From: Modestobacter italicus | Lineage (GTDB): Bacteria; Actinomycetota; Actinomycetes; Mycobacteriales; Geodermatophilaceae | NCBI RefSeq assembly: GCF_019799965.1 | Contig: NZ_JABGCJ010000001.1 | Span: 496,001 to 560,000 of the forward strand | DNA length: 64,000 nucleotides | Direction of reading: 5' to 3' | Shown here: one piece after another, positions 50,430 to 59,731 of the stretch | Layout of the letters: the number at the start of each line of letters is the position of its first letter | Numbering within the stretch: the stretch's first letter is position 1 | Translations under genes and position numbers: made by a program | The notes under the pieces: model-generated | What the model saw: the letters and a program-made list of their open reading frames with translations, nothing else | What the model was told of the DNA's origin: nothing | Databases searched by the model: none

Positions 50430-51374
50430 ATGGCCGACGCCTCCCCCGACGACCGCGCGCCGGCCTTCCCGGTGCCGACGATGCCCGCGCCTCCGGTGTC
50501 AGTGGTGGGGCTGGGCCAGCTGGGCGGGTCGCTGGCCGCCGCGCTGGCCGCCGCCGGGCGCGCGGTGTCCGGCTGGGACGTCGACCCGGCCGCCCGCGCC
50601 GTCGCCGAGCAGCACGGGGTCTTCGTCACCCGGGAGCTCACCGGCGTCGTCGTGCTCGCCGTCCCGCTGCCGGCCCTCGGCAGCGCGCTGGACGGGCTGC
50701 GGATCGACCCCGGGGCCACGGTCACCGACGTCGGCTCGGTCAAGGTCCCGGTGCTCGCCGAGCTGGGCGCCGCGCACGGTGACCGGTTCGTCGGCGGGCA
50801 CCCGATGTGCGGGACGGAACGGTCCGGGCCGGACGCGGTCGACCCGGAGCTCTTCCGCGGCGCGCGCTGGGCGCTGTGCCTGGAGCCCGACACCGACCTG
50901 CGCCGCTGGCTGCGGGTCGCCGAGATCGCCCTGGCCGTCGGCGCGGAGGTCGTGCCGGTGACCGCCGCCGAGCACGACGACGCCGTCGCCGCGATCAGCG
51001 CCGTCCCGCACCTGCTGGCGGCCGCGCTGGCGGCCGCCGCCGGGCAGGCCGGCCCGCTGGCCCTCTCGCTGGCCGCCGGCAGCTTCCGGGACGGCACCCG
51101 GGTGATCGCCAGCGACCCGGCGTTCGTCACGGCGCTCGTGCAGGGCAACGCCGGGCCGGCCATGGCGGCGCTGGACCGGGTGCGGGCCCAGCTGGACCGG
51201 CCGGTGCCCGAGCTGGTCGCCGATGGCCATGCGGTGCGCACCGAGACCCCGGGACGACGTCCGGTGCGGGTGCCGCTGGACCGGTCGGCACTGCTCTCAC
51301 TGGGCCGCGCCGGCGGGGCCGTCACCCGGCGGCTGGCCGCCTTCGTCGAGGGCTGGGTGCCCGATCGGCGGTGA
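50430..51374 (+). CDS. tyrA: Prephenate dehydrogenase
   Basis: 314 residues. NAD-binding VVGLGQLGGSLAAALAAAG (about 25-43), DVDP acidic turn, TDVGSVKVPV, the substrate-binding FVGGHPMCGTERSGPDAV and the C-terminal helical domain (HDDAVAAISAVPHLLAAAL, FRDGTRVIASDP). No ACT domain at the end. Converts prephenate to 4-hydroxyphenylpyruvate in tyrosine synthesis. Confidence 0.93.
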   Translation: MADASPDDRAPAFPVPTMPAPPVSVVGLGQLGGSLAAALAAAGRAVSGWDVDPAARAVAEQHGVFVTRELTGVVVLAVPLPALGSALDGLRIDPGATVTDVGSVKVPVLAELGAAHGDRFVGGHPMCGTERSGPDAVDPELFRGARWALCLEPDTDLRRWLRVAEIALAVGAEVVPVTAAEHDDAVAAISAVPHLLAAALAAAAGQAGPLALSLAAGSFRDGTRVIASDPAFVTALVQGNAGPAMAALDRVRAQLDRPVPELVADGHAVRTETPGRRPVRVPLDRSALLSLGRAGGAVTRRLAAFVEGWVPDRR

Positions 51375-51457
51375 CCCGCAGGCGTGGGAGGCCGCCCGAG
51401 CGGGCAAGGTGATCACCAGGCCGACCAGGGACCACCAGGCACGAGGAGAGGGAGACC

Positions 51458-51691
51458 ATGGACGACAAGGACATCCGCAGCAAGATCGAGGCGCTGGTCG
51501 AGGAGGAGCACGCGCTCCGCAACGCCAGCGAGCACACCGACGAGCAGCGCGCCCGGCTCAAGCAGATCGAGGAGGACCGGGACCAGCTGTGGGACCTGCT
51601 CCGCCAGCGGGACGCCAAGCGCCAGTACGGCGAGGACCCCGACGAGGCGCAGCCCCGCCCGGAGCCGCAGGTGGAGAGCTACCTCCAGTAG
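51458..51691 (+). CDS. DUF2630 family protein
   Basis: 77 residues: MDDKDIRSKIEALVEEEHAL and then NASEHTDEQRARLKQIEEDRD, the DUF2630 pattern, a charged helical hairpin of unknown function conserved in actinobacteria. The ribosome site GAGAGGGAGA precedes ATG 51458. R1 copy 6 follows 32 nt after the stop. Confidence 0.9.
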   Translation: MDDKDIRSKIEALVEEEHALRNASEHTDEQRARLKQIEEDRDQLWDLLRQRDAKRQYGEDPDEAQPRPEPQVESYLQ

Positions 51692-51723
51692 CCGACCGGC
51701 GGCCCGGCACGTGGCGACCCAGC

Positions 51724-51745
51724 GGCCATGTCGGCCAACACGGCC
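51724..51745. repeat. R1 palindrome copy 6
   Basis: GGCCATGTC-GGCC-AACACGGCC, identical in sequence to copy 8, between the convergent DUF2630 and PucR genes. Arms are imperfect because one side carries the ATG variant and the other the GTG-type variant. Confidence 0.85.
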
Positions 51746-51758
51746 GCCGGCCGGGCCG

Positions 51759-52976
51759 TCAAGGTCGGGTGGCCGGCCGGTGCTCGGCCGCCAGGAGCGC
51801 CAGCTGCCACAGCAGGCGCACCCGGGGGTCGGTGACCGACCGGCCGGTGACCTGCTCGATCCGGCGCAGCCGGTGCATGACCGTGTTGCGGTGGCAGTAC
51901 AGCTGGTCGGCTGCCCGGGTGGGCGAGCCGTCCGCGGCGAGGAACGCCGTCAGGGTGTCCAGCAGCACGTCCCGCTCCTCGCCGGACAGGTCCAGCAGGC
52001 GGCCCAGCGACTGGTCCACCAGCCGGCGGGTGATCTCCGGGGAGCTGCTCAGCAGCGCCTCGGGCAGCCGGTCGTCGATGGAGACCACGCGGCCCCCGCC
52101 GGCCGGCAGGGTGCGGGCCGCGGTGTCCGCCAGCCGCCACGCCGACCCGACGGACGCCGCGCCCTCCACCACCGCCGACACCCCGACCGGCCCCTCGGCG
52201 AGCTCCCCGAGCCAGCCGAGCACGTCCCCGAGGCGGCGGGTGCCCAGCGCCACCACCCCGACCTGGGCCCCGGAACGCCACCCCCACACCGACCGCACCC
52301 CGCGCTTGAGCAGCCGGGCCGCCGGCTCGGTCAGGGTCGGGTTGCCGGCGTCGTCCGGAGGCGCGACCGCGCAGACCAGCCGGCCGTCCAGCGGCAGCGC
52401 GAGCAGCTCCGACGCCGTGCGCACGAACACCGGGTCGCCGCCGCGACCCCCGAGCAGGCCGTCGAGCACCTGCTGCCGGGCCTGGTCGTCGATGCCGGCC
52501 AGCCGCCGCTCCTCGGCCCGGTAGGCCTCGGCCAGCGCCGCGCACTGGACGTCGTTGACGTGCCAGACCGAGCCGGCCACCTCGAGCAGGACGTCGCTGT
52601 CCCCCGGCGCCTCCGCCGCCCGCGCCGCGGCCCGCAGCGCCTCCCAGGTGACCTGCCCACCCAGCCGGTAGGCCCGCAGCACGGTCTCCAGCGGAACCCC
52701 CTGCGCGGCCCGCCGGCGACCGACCTCCCGCGCCGCGGCCATCCCGGCCCGGCCGCTGTCGTCGGCGTCCCCCATCAGGGTCCGGACGCCGCGTTCCAGG
52801 TTGGCCCGGCCGGACTCGAAGAGCTCGGCGCGCACGACCGGCCCCTGTTCGGTGTAGGCACCCTCGCTGCGCTCCAGGATGCTGACCATCCGGGACGTCA
52901 TCTCGTCCAGCTGCTCCAGCAACGGCGGAGCCAGCTCGGCCAGCCGCGCGGCGACCTCGGGTCGGAACGGTTGCAC
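51759..52976 (-). CDS. PucR-family transcriptional regulator
   Basis: 405 residues from GTG 52976 with GAGG 7 nt upstream (a longer start at 53030 would add 18 residues and run across a CRP-like site). C-terminal PucR helix-turn-helix DGSPTRAADQLYCHRNTVMHRLRRIEQVTG, with a GGDEF-like central domain and an N-terminal sensor (LLEQLDEMTSRMVSILERSEG). Members control purine, proline or amine catabolism. It is divergent from the branched-chain-type ABC operon with a 172-nt gap, so it is probably its regulator. Confidence 0.88.
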   Translation of the reverse strand: MQPFRPEVAARLAELAPPLLEQLDEMTSRMVSILERSEGAYTEQGPVVRAELFESGRANLERGVRTLMGDADDSGRAGMAAAREVGRRRAAQGVPLETVLRAYRLGGQVTWEALRAAARAAEAPGDSDVLLEVAGSVWHVNDVQCAALAEAYRAEERRLAGIDDQARQQVLDGLLGGRGGDPVFVRTASELLALPLDGRLVCAVAPPDDAGNPTLTEPAARLLKRGVRSVWGWRSGAQVGVVALGTRRLGDVLGWLGELAEGPVGVSAVVEGAASVGSAWRLADTAARTLPAGGGRVVSIDDRLPEALLSSSPEITRRLVDQSLGRLLDLSGEERDVLLDTLTAFLAADGSPTRAADQLYCHRNTVMHRLRRIEQVTGRSVTDPRVRLLWQLALLAAEHRPATRP

Positions 52977-52989
52977 ACCGCCACCTCTC

Positions 52990-53005
52990 TGTGACACACG
53001 GCACA
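52990..53005. promoter_or_regulatory. CRP-like site 1
   Basis: TGTGA-CACACG-GCACA: one mismatch from TGTGA-N6-TCACA, in the pucR/ABC operon gap, 14 nt upstream of the pucR start. Confidence 0.35.
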
Positions 53006-53046
53006 ACGCACAAGCGACCGGACTGATCACTGTGCTGGCCGCCCAT

Positions 53047-53062
53047 TGTGACGGCTCTCACG
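53047..53062. promoter_or_regulatory. CRP-like site 2
   Basis: TGTGA-CGGCTC-TCACG: one terminal mismatch from TGTGA-N6-TCACA, 57 bp from site 1 and 87 nt upstream of the first ABC gene start used here. The rest of the gap holds a small hairpin (GGGTGT at 53077-53082 with ACACCC at 53087-53092). Confidence 0.4.
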
Positions 53063-53148
53063 GCACTCCACGCTCGGGGTGTCGGAACACCCGACGCTCG
53101 TCAGCCGCGGCATGCCCGGCGGACGGGGACACCCGAGGCAAAGGAGCC

Positions 53149-54051
53149 GTGGGCCCGTTGGCGCAGCCGACCCCGAGCGCAGGCAGTACCGCGACCGACC
53201 ACCGTCAGGGCCGGGACCGGAGCCCGGACCCGGCCGCCCGGCTCGAGATGACCGGGATCTCGGTCTCCTTCGGTGGCGTCACCGCCCTGTCCGACGTCTC
53301 GCTCGTCGTCGAACCGGGCCAGGTGCACGGCCTCATCGGCCCGAACGGCGCGGGCAAGACGACGTTGTTCAACGTCGCCTGCGGCCTCGTCCGGCCCTCG
53401 GCCGGGGAGATGACGTGGCGGGGCAGTGCGGTGCGCAAGCTGCGCCCGCACCAGCTCGCCGGCCTCGGCATCTCCCGCACCCTGCAGGGCGTCGGGCTGT
53501 TCGCCGGGATGACCGTGCTGGAGAACGTGATGGTCGGCGCCCACCGGCACGCCCGGGCCGGGTTCGCCTCCGCGCTGCTCGCCCTGCCGCGCTCGGACTC
53601 CGACGAGCGTGAGCTGCGCGCCCGGGCCGCCGCCGCGCTGGCCGACCTGGGCGCCTCCCGGTACGCCGACCGGTACCCCGGCGGGCTGCCCTACCCGGTG
53701 CAGAAGCGGGTCGCGCTGGCCCGCGCGCTGGTCGCCGACCCCGACCTGCTGCTCCTCGACGAGCCCGCCAGCGGCCTCGCCGAGGACGAGATGCACGAAC
53801 TCGGCGAGCTGATCCGTACCCTGTCCGGCCGGATGAGCGTGCTGCTGGTCGAGCACCACATGGACCTCGTCATGCGGGTCTGCGACCAGATCACCGTCCT
53901 GGACTCCGGCCGGCAGATCTCCGCCGGCACCCCGGCCGAGGTGCAGGCCGACCCCGCGGTCACCGAGGCCTACCTCGGGGACGACGTGGACGTCGAGGCC
54001 GACGCCGCCGAGCTCTCGGCGGCCGGCGAGGGAGGACGCCACCGTGACTGA
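53149..54051 (+). CDS. Branched-chain-type ABC transporter ATPase (LivG-like)
   Basis: 300 residues with the longest start, or about 267 from ATG 53248. I use GTG 53149, directly behind AAAGGAG, although the short spacing makes TTG 53158 or the ATG possible. ABC motifs: GPNGAGKTTLFNVACG, SRTLQGVGLFAGMTV, LPYPVQKRVALARAL in place of the usual LSYGQQRRLEIARAL, LLLLDEPASGLAEDE, LLVEHHMDLVM. Cytoplasmic. It overlaps the next gene by 8 nt. Confidence 0.88.
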   Translation: MGPLAQPTPSAGSTATDHRQGRDRSPDPAARLEMTGISVSFGGVTALSDVSLVVEPGQVHGLIGPNGAGKTTLFNVACGLVRPSAGEMTWRGSAVRKLRPHQLAGLGISRTLQGVGLFAGMTVLENVMVGAHRHARAGFASALLALPRSDSDERELRARAAAALADLGASRYADRYPGGLPYPVQKRVALARALVADPDLLLLDEPASGLAEDEMHELGELIRTLSGRMSVLLVEHHMDLVMRVCDQITVLDSGRQISAGTPAEVQADPAVTEAYLGDDVDVEADAAELSAAGEGGRHRD

Positions 54052-54814
54052 CGCACGCACCCACGGCAGCACCGCCGTCACCACCACCGGTGGCACGGCG
54101 ACCGCGCCGGCGCTGCTGGAGATCGAGGGGCTGACCAGCTCCTACGGCCCGGTCCGCGCTCTGGACGGGGTGTCGCTGAGCGCCGAGGCGGGCCGGATCA
54201 CCGCCGTCCTGGGGGCCAACGGCGCCGGGAAGACGACCCTGCTGCGCACCGTCAGCGGCCTGGTGCGCTGCTCGGCGGGCCGGGTGACGCTGGGCGGGGA
54301 GGACATCACCTCCGCCCCGGTCGAGGCGATGGTCGGCAAGGGCATGGCGCACGTGCCGGAGGGCCGGGGCGTCATCGCCGAGCTCACCGTCGACGAGAAC
54401 CTCCGGGTCGGGTCGCTGTTCCGCGGCAAGGTCGGGCGGGAGGAGTTCGACCGCGTCTACGACCTGTTCCCGCGGATCGCCGAGCGCCGCGACCAGCCGG
54501 CGCACGTGCTGTCCGGCGGCGAGCGGCAGATGCTCGTCATCGGCCGCGCGCTGATCGCCAAGCCCCGGATCCTGCTGCTCGACGAGCCGTCGCTGGGCCT
54601 GGCCCCCCGGATCGTGGCGCAGATCTTCGGGCTGCTCCGGCACCTGGTCGACACCGAGGGCCTGTCGGTCCTGCTGGTCGAGCAGAACGCCCGCAGTGCG
54701 CTGTCGGTCGCCGACGTCGGCGTCGTCCTCAACCTGGGCCGCGTGGTGGTGACCGACTCCGCGCGCACGCTGATGGGCGACGAGGACCTCCGCCACGCCT
54801 ACCTGGGCTTCTGA
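54044..54814 (+). CDS. Branched-chain-type ABC transporter ATPase (LivF-like)
   Basis: 256 residues from GTG 54044 with GAGGGAGGA upstream. LEIEGLTSSYGPVRALDGVSL, Walker A GANGAGKTT, LSGGERQMLVIGRAL, LLLDEPSLGLAPRI, VLLVEQNARSALSVAD. A Thr/Ala-rich N-terminal extension of about 25 residues precedes the domain. Second ATPase of the importer. Confidence 0.93.
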   Translation: MTDARTHGSTAVTTTGGTATAPALLEIEGLTSSYGPVRALDGVSLSAEAGRITAVLGANGAGKTTLLRTVSGLVRCSAGRVTLGGEDITSAPVEAMVGKGMAHVPEGRGVIAELTVDENLRVGSLFRGKVGREEFDRVYDLFPRIAERRDQPAHVLSGGERQMLVIGRALIAKPRILLLDEPSLGLAPRIVAQIFGLLRHLVDTEGLSVLLVEQNARSALSVADVGVVLNLGRVVVTDSARTLMGDEDLRHAYLGF

Positions 54815-54858
54815 CCCGCCCTCCCGAGAACCCGAACAGCCAGGAAGGCGCCTCCGTC

Positions 54859-55743
54859 GTGCAGCAGTTCATCAACGTCACCCTCACCGGACTGACCGAG
54901 GGCATGGTCTACGCGGCCTTCGCCCTGGCCCTGGTGCTGATCTGGCGGTCCACCCGGATCGTCAACTTCGCCCAGGGCTCGATGGCCGCGGCCACCGCGT
55001 TCATCGCCCTGGCCCTGATCCAGGCCGGCTGGTCCTACTGGGCGGCGCTGGTCGTCGCCCTGGTCTCCGGCTTCGTCATGGGCGCGGTGATCGAGCGGGT
55101 CGTCGTCCGGCGGGTCGAGGGCGGGCCGGAGCTCAACGCGGTGATCGTCACCCTCGGTCTGTTCGTCGCCATCCAGGCCGGCATCGCGATCGTGTTCGGC
55201 TCCTCGTTCCAGTCCTTCCCCACCCCGTTCGGGCTGCAGGGATTCCAGGTCGGCGACAACCGGATCGCCTTCACCCCGACCAGCCTCTACGTCATCGGCG
55301 CCGTGCTGGTCACGATGGGGCTGCTGGTCGCGCTCTTCCGCTTCACCCGGGTCGGGCTGGCCATGCGGGCATCGGCCTTCGGTCAGGAGGTCGCCCGGCT
55401 GCTCGGCGTGCGGGTCGGCCGGATGCTGACCCTCGGCTGGGGGCTGGCCGCGGTGGTCGGCTCACTGGCCGGGCTGCTCATCGCCGGTGGCGAGTTCATC
55501 TACCCGGCCTACATGGACAGCCTGATCGTCTTCGGCTTCGTGGCCGCGGTGCTCGGCGGGCTCGACTCCCCGATCGGCGCCGTCGTCGGCGGGCTGATCC
55601 TCGGCCTGGCGCTCAGCTACGTCAGCGGCTACGTGCCGCGCGGCAGCGCCCTGGTCAACGTCTCGGCCCTGGTCATCCTCATGGTGGTCCTGCTCGTCCG
55701 CCCCGGTGGCCTGTTCGCCAGCAGCACCGCCCGGAGGGCATGA
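54859..55743 (+). CDS. Branched-chain-type ABC transporter permease (LivH-like)
   Basis: 294 residues from GTG 54859. Eight or so helices with the LivH opening GLTEGMVYAAFALALVLIWRSTRIVNFAQGSMAA, then RASAFGQEVARLLGVRVGRMLTLGWGLA and FVAAVLGGLDSPIGAVVGGLILGL. The stop overlaps the LivM start (ATGA). Confidence 0.93.
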   Translation: MQQFINVTLTGLTEGMVYAAFALALVLIWRSTRIVNFAQGSMAAATAFIALALIQAGWSYWAALVVALVSGFVMGAVIERVVVRRVEGGPELNAVIVTLGLFVAIQAGIAIVFGSSFQSFPTPFGLQGFQVGDNRIAFTPTSLYVIGAVLVTMGLLVALFRFTRVGLAMRASAFGQEVARLLGVRVGRMLTLGWGLAAVVGSLAGLLIAGGEFIYPAYMDSLIVFGFVAAVLGGLDSPIGAVVGGLILGLALSYVSGYVPRGSALVNVSALVILMVVLLVRPGGLFASSTARRA

Positions 55744-56912
55744 CGATGAGCGACCTGCAGAGCCCCACCACCGACACCGCCACCGCCCCGGGCAAGGCGA
55801 CCTCCAGCCCGCCCACCGAGGCGACCGCCGGGGGCGACCAGCCCACCGCGACCCGACGCCGCAGCCTGCTGCCCAGCTCGACCCTGCTGCGGCACCTCCT
55901 CCTGCTCGCGCTCGGCGCGGTGGCGACCGTCGTGATCCTGGAGATCACCGACCCGTTCACCAACTCGCAACTGGCGACGCTGAGCTACTACGCGATCGCC
56001 GCCGGCGGGCTCACCGTGCTCACCGGCATGAACGGCCAGATCTCCCTGGGGCACGGCGCCCTGATGGCCGTCGGCGCGTACACCACCGCGCTGTTCCTCT
56101 CCGCCGAGGAGCCGCCGCCGCTCCCGCTGATCCTGCTCGCCGCCATCGTGGTGGCCACCGCGGTCGGCGCGCTGGTCGGTGTCGCCGCCGCCCGGCTGCA
56201 CGGCCCGTACCTGGCCGGGGCCACCCTCGCCCTGGCGGTCGGGCTGCCCGGGCTCGCCATCTACTTCCACGACTGGCTCGGTGGCGAGCAGGGCATGCGG
56301 GTGCGGGCACCCCGGGCGCCGGAGGCCTTCGACTCGTTCATCAGCACGGTCTCGGGCAACTCCGCGACCAACACCAAGTGGCTGGCCTACGTCGGCGCCA
56401 TCTGCCTGCTGATCACCTACTTCCTGCTGGCCAACCTGGTGCGCAGCCGGGTCGGCCGCACGTGGCGGGCGGTGCGCGACCAGGAGGTCGCCGCCGAGCT
56501 GGCCGGGATCAACCTCGGCGCCTGGCGGGTGCTCGCCTTCACCGTCAGCGCCGCCGCCGCCGGGCTGGCCGGCGGTGTGCTCGCCCTGGTCGTCCGGCTG
56601 GCGGCACCCAGCGGCTTCACCCTCGTGCTCTCGCTGTCGCTGCTCACCGCGATCGTGATCGGCGGGCTGGGCAGCCTGCTGGGTGCCCTGCTCGGCTCGG
56701 CGCTGCTGGTCTTCCTGCCGCCGTTCGTGACCGACCTGGGCGCCGGCTGGGGCCTGGACAACACCGAGGCCGCCCAGCTGGCCCCCTTCGTCTACGGCGT
56801 GGTGCTCATCGTCGCGATGATCTTCGCTCCCGCCGGCTTCATCGGCACCCTCCGCATGCGCTGGCTCACCAGCCGGGCGAAGCGGTCGGCTGCCCGCTCG
56901 AGCGGGGGGTGA
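55740..56912 (+). CDS. Branched-chain-type ABC transporter permease (LivM-like)
   Basis: 390 residues. About 45 cytoplasmic N-terminal residues, then helices with YYAIAAGGLTVLTGMNGQISLGHGALMAVGAYTTAL, the LivM signature GQISLGHGA, and the EAA-like loop WRAVRDQEVAAELAGINLGAWRVLAF. Pairs with LivH. Confidence 0.93.
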   Translation: MTMSDLQSPTTDTATAPGKATSSPPTEATAGGDQPTATRRRSLLPSSTLLRHLLLLALGAVATVVILEITDPFTNSQLATLSYYAIAAGGLTVLTGMNGQISLGHGALMAVGAYTTALFLSAEEPPPLPLILLAAIVVATAVGALVGVAAARLHGPYLAGATLALAVGLPGLAIYFHDWLGGEQGMRVRAPRAPEAFDSFISTVSGNSATNTKWLAYVGAICLLITYFLLANLVRSRVGRTWRAVRDQEVAAELAGINLGAWRVLAFTVSAAAAGLAGGVLALVVRLAAPSGFTLVLSLSLLTAIVIGGLGSLLGALLGSALLVFLPPFVTDLGAGWGLDNTEAAQLAPFVYGVVLIVAMIFAPAGFIGTLRMRWLTSRAKRSAARSSGG

Positions 56913-57001
56913 GCACGACCCGACCGGCCCGCCGCTCCCGGCCCCTCGACTCCCCACCCACTCCCGGGCAACGCCGCCCGGACCGCACCAGAGGAGATCA
57001 G

Positions 57002-58357
57002 TTGTCCACTTCCTCCCGACGTCTCATGACCGTCATCGCCGCAGCCACCGCCGCCTCGACCCTCGCCGCCTGCGGCGGGGGCGGCGACGACAGCGGCGGC
57101 GGCAGCGGTGGCGGCGACAGCAGCGCCAACGAGGCCTCCGACATCGGCATCACCGAGACCTCGATCAAGCTGGGCGCCCACTTCCCGCTCACCGGCGTGG
57201 CCGCCCCCGGCTACAGCGAGATCCCGACCGGCGCGCAGGCCTACTTCGACTGCCTCAACCAGGCGGGCGGGGTCAACGGCCGGGAGATCGAGTACATCTA
57301 CCGCGACGACGCCTACAACCCCTCCAACACCAGCCAGGTGGTCAACCAGCTGGTCCTGGAGGACGAGGTCTTCGCCATCGTCGGCGGCCTCGGCACCCCG
57401 ACGCACAGCGCCGTCCTGGACTTCCTGAACAGCGAGGGCGTGCCCGACCTGTTCGTCTCCTCCGGTTCGCTGCTGTGGGGTGACGACCCGGAGACCAACC
57501 CGTACACGTTCGGCTGGCAGACCGACTACATGAGCGAGGGGAAGATCATCGGCGACTACATCGCCGAGAACTTCCCGGACGCCAAGGTCGGGCTCTTCCT
57601 CCAGGACGACGACTTCGGCGAGGACGGCGAGGCTGGCATCCGGGAGTACATCGACGACCAGATCGTGGCCGCCGAGCGCTACACGCCGGGCAACACCAAC
57701 GTCGGCCCGCAGATCGCCGCGCTGCAGGCCGCCGGGGCCGACTTCGTCGTCGGCTTCAACGTGCCCAGCTACACCGCGCTCTCCCAGCTGACCGCCCTGC
57801 AGCTCGGCTACGACCCGCAGTGGTTCTACTCGAACGTGGGGTCGGACCCGACGCTGGTCGGCAACCTGCTGAACAACTTCTCGCAGGGCCAGGTGAGCGA
57901 CGCCAGCCTGCTCGACGGCGCGCTGACCACCGACTACCTGCCGACGGTCGACGAGCCGGACAACCCCTGGGTGCAGGAGTTCCAGCGGATCTGGGACGAG
58001 TGCGGCGGCGAGGGTGAGCTGACCAACTACCGGATCTACGGGATGTCGCAGGCCTACACGACCGTCCAGGCGCTGCAGGCGGCCGGGCAGAACCCGACCC
58101 GCGACGGCCTGGTCGAGGCCATCGAGACCGCCGGCTCCGAGTGGGAGGGGCCGGTGCTCGCACCGTTCCGCTACTCCGCGGACAGCCACATGGGCACCGC
58201 CGGCATGTCGATCAGCCGGATCACCGGCACCACGACCGAGCAGGTCGAGCCGGTGCAGCTGACCGACATCGGCGACGCCGAGATCGAGTCCTACGACGGC
58301 GAGCCGGCCGAGGTGCCGGAGAACGGCATCCCGAACGAGGAGTCGGTCGTCGACTAG
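57002..58357 (+). CDS. Branched-chain-type ABC transporter substrate-binding lipoprotein (LivK-like)
   Basis: 451 residues from TTG 57002, with AGAGGAG 5 nt upstream (the ATG at 57026 would leave a shorter signal). Lipobox LAAC in STLAACGGG, then a Gly/Ser-rich linker and a family-6 binding protein fold: ITETSIKLGAHFPLTGVAA, GVNGREIEYIYRDDAYNP, VSSGSLLWGDDPETNPYTFGWQ. Extracytoplasmic receptor of the importer. PucR next to it suggests a purine-derived, amide or amino acid substrate. The real ligand is unknown. An R2 element and two hairpins follow the stop. Confidence 0.92.
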   Translation: MSTSSRRLMTVIAAATAASTLAACGGGGDDSGGGSGGGDSSANEASDIGITETSIKLGAHFPLTGVAAPGYSEIPTGAQAYFDCLNQAGGVNGREIEYIYRDDAYNPSNTSQVVNQLVLEDEVFAIVGGLGTPTHSAVLDFLNSEGVPDLFVSSGSLLWGDDPETNPYTFGWQTDYMSEGKIIGDYIAENFPDAKVGLFLQDDDFGEDGEAGIREYIDDQIVAAERYTPGNTNVGPQIAALQAAGADFVVGFNVPSYTALSQLTALQLGYDPQWFYSNVGSDPTLVGNLLNNFSQGQVSDASLLDGALTTDYLPTVDEPDNPWVQEFQRIWDECGGEGELTNYRIYGMSQAYTTVQALQAAGQNPTRDGLVEAIETAGSEWEGPVLAPFRYSADSHMGTAGMSISRITGTTTEQVEPVQLTDIGDAEIESYDGEPAEVPENGIPNEESVVD

Positions 58358-58366
58358 CAGGTGAGA

Positions 58367-58410
58367 GGCCCCCTCTGCCCCCACGCTCGGCGCGGGACCC
58401 TGCAGAGGGG
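58367..58410 (+). repeat. R2 element downstream of the binding-protein gene
   Basis: Starts 9 nt after the stop, gene orientation. Outer stem CCCCTCTGC (58370-58378) / GCAGAGGGG (58402-58410), enclosing CCCCCACGC then TCGGCGCGGGACCCT. The loop is shorter by about nine nt than the other copies. Confidence 0.85.
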
Positions 58411-58413
58411 ACG

Positions 58414-58455
58414 GACGGGCCGTCGGCCTCCCTCGCGGGAGGCCGACGGCCCGTC
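58414..58455. terminator. Strong hairpin terminator
   Basis: Perfect 19-bp stem (58414-58432 with 58437-58455) and a TCGC tetraloop, starting 4 nt after the R2 element. Arm sequence begins GACGGGCCGTCGG. Confidence 0.8.
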
Positions 58456-58471
58456 GCACGTCCGCCCGCGA

Positions 58472-58491
58472 ACACTTCGGCCCCGAAGTGT
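58472..58491. terminator. Second short hairpin
   Basis: ACACTTCGG / CCGAAGTGT with a 2-nt centre, perfect 9 bp, 17 nt after the previous hairpin. It can extend outward through CCGCG/TGCGG-like pairs. Could also be a protein-binding site upstream of the epimerase gene. Confidence 0.45.
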
Positions 58492-58567
58492 GTGCGGAGT
58501 TGATCTAGTGGGTAGGGCACCGGGGATCCGCGAGCTGGACGCGCGGACCGGGCAGACGGGAGAGGTC

Positions 58568-59560
<993 letters not shown>

Positions 59561-59731
59561 GACAGGGGCCGTCGCAGTCACGTCCGCGGCGGCCGGGGAG
59601 TGGGGTCGATCTCGCAGCACGAGGGGTCGACGAGGGCAGTTCTCTGGGTAGAGTGACCGACCGACCGCTGCCCGTGCGCGCCCCGCGTGAGCGGGGACCA
59701 GCACGGTGCCACGAGACGACGGAGAACCCAG

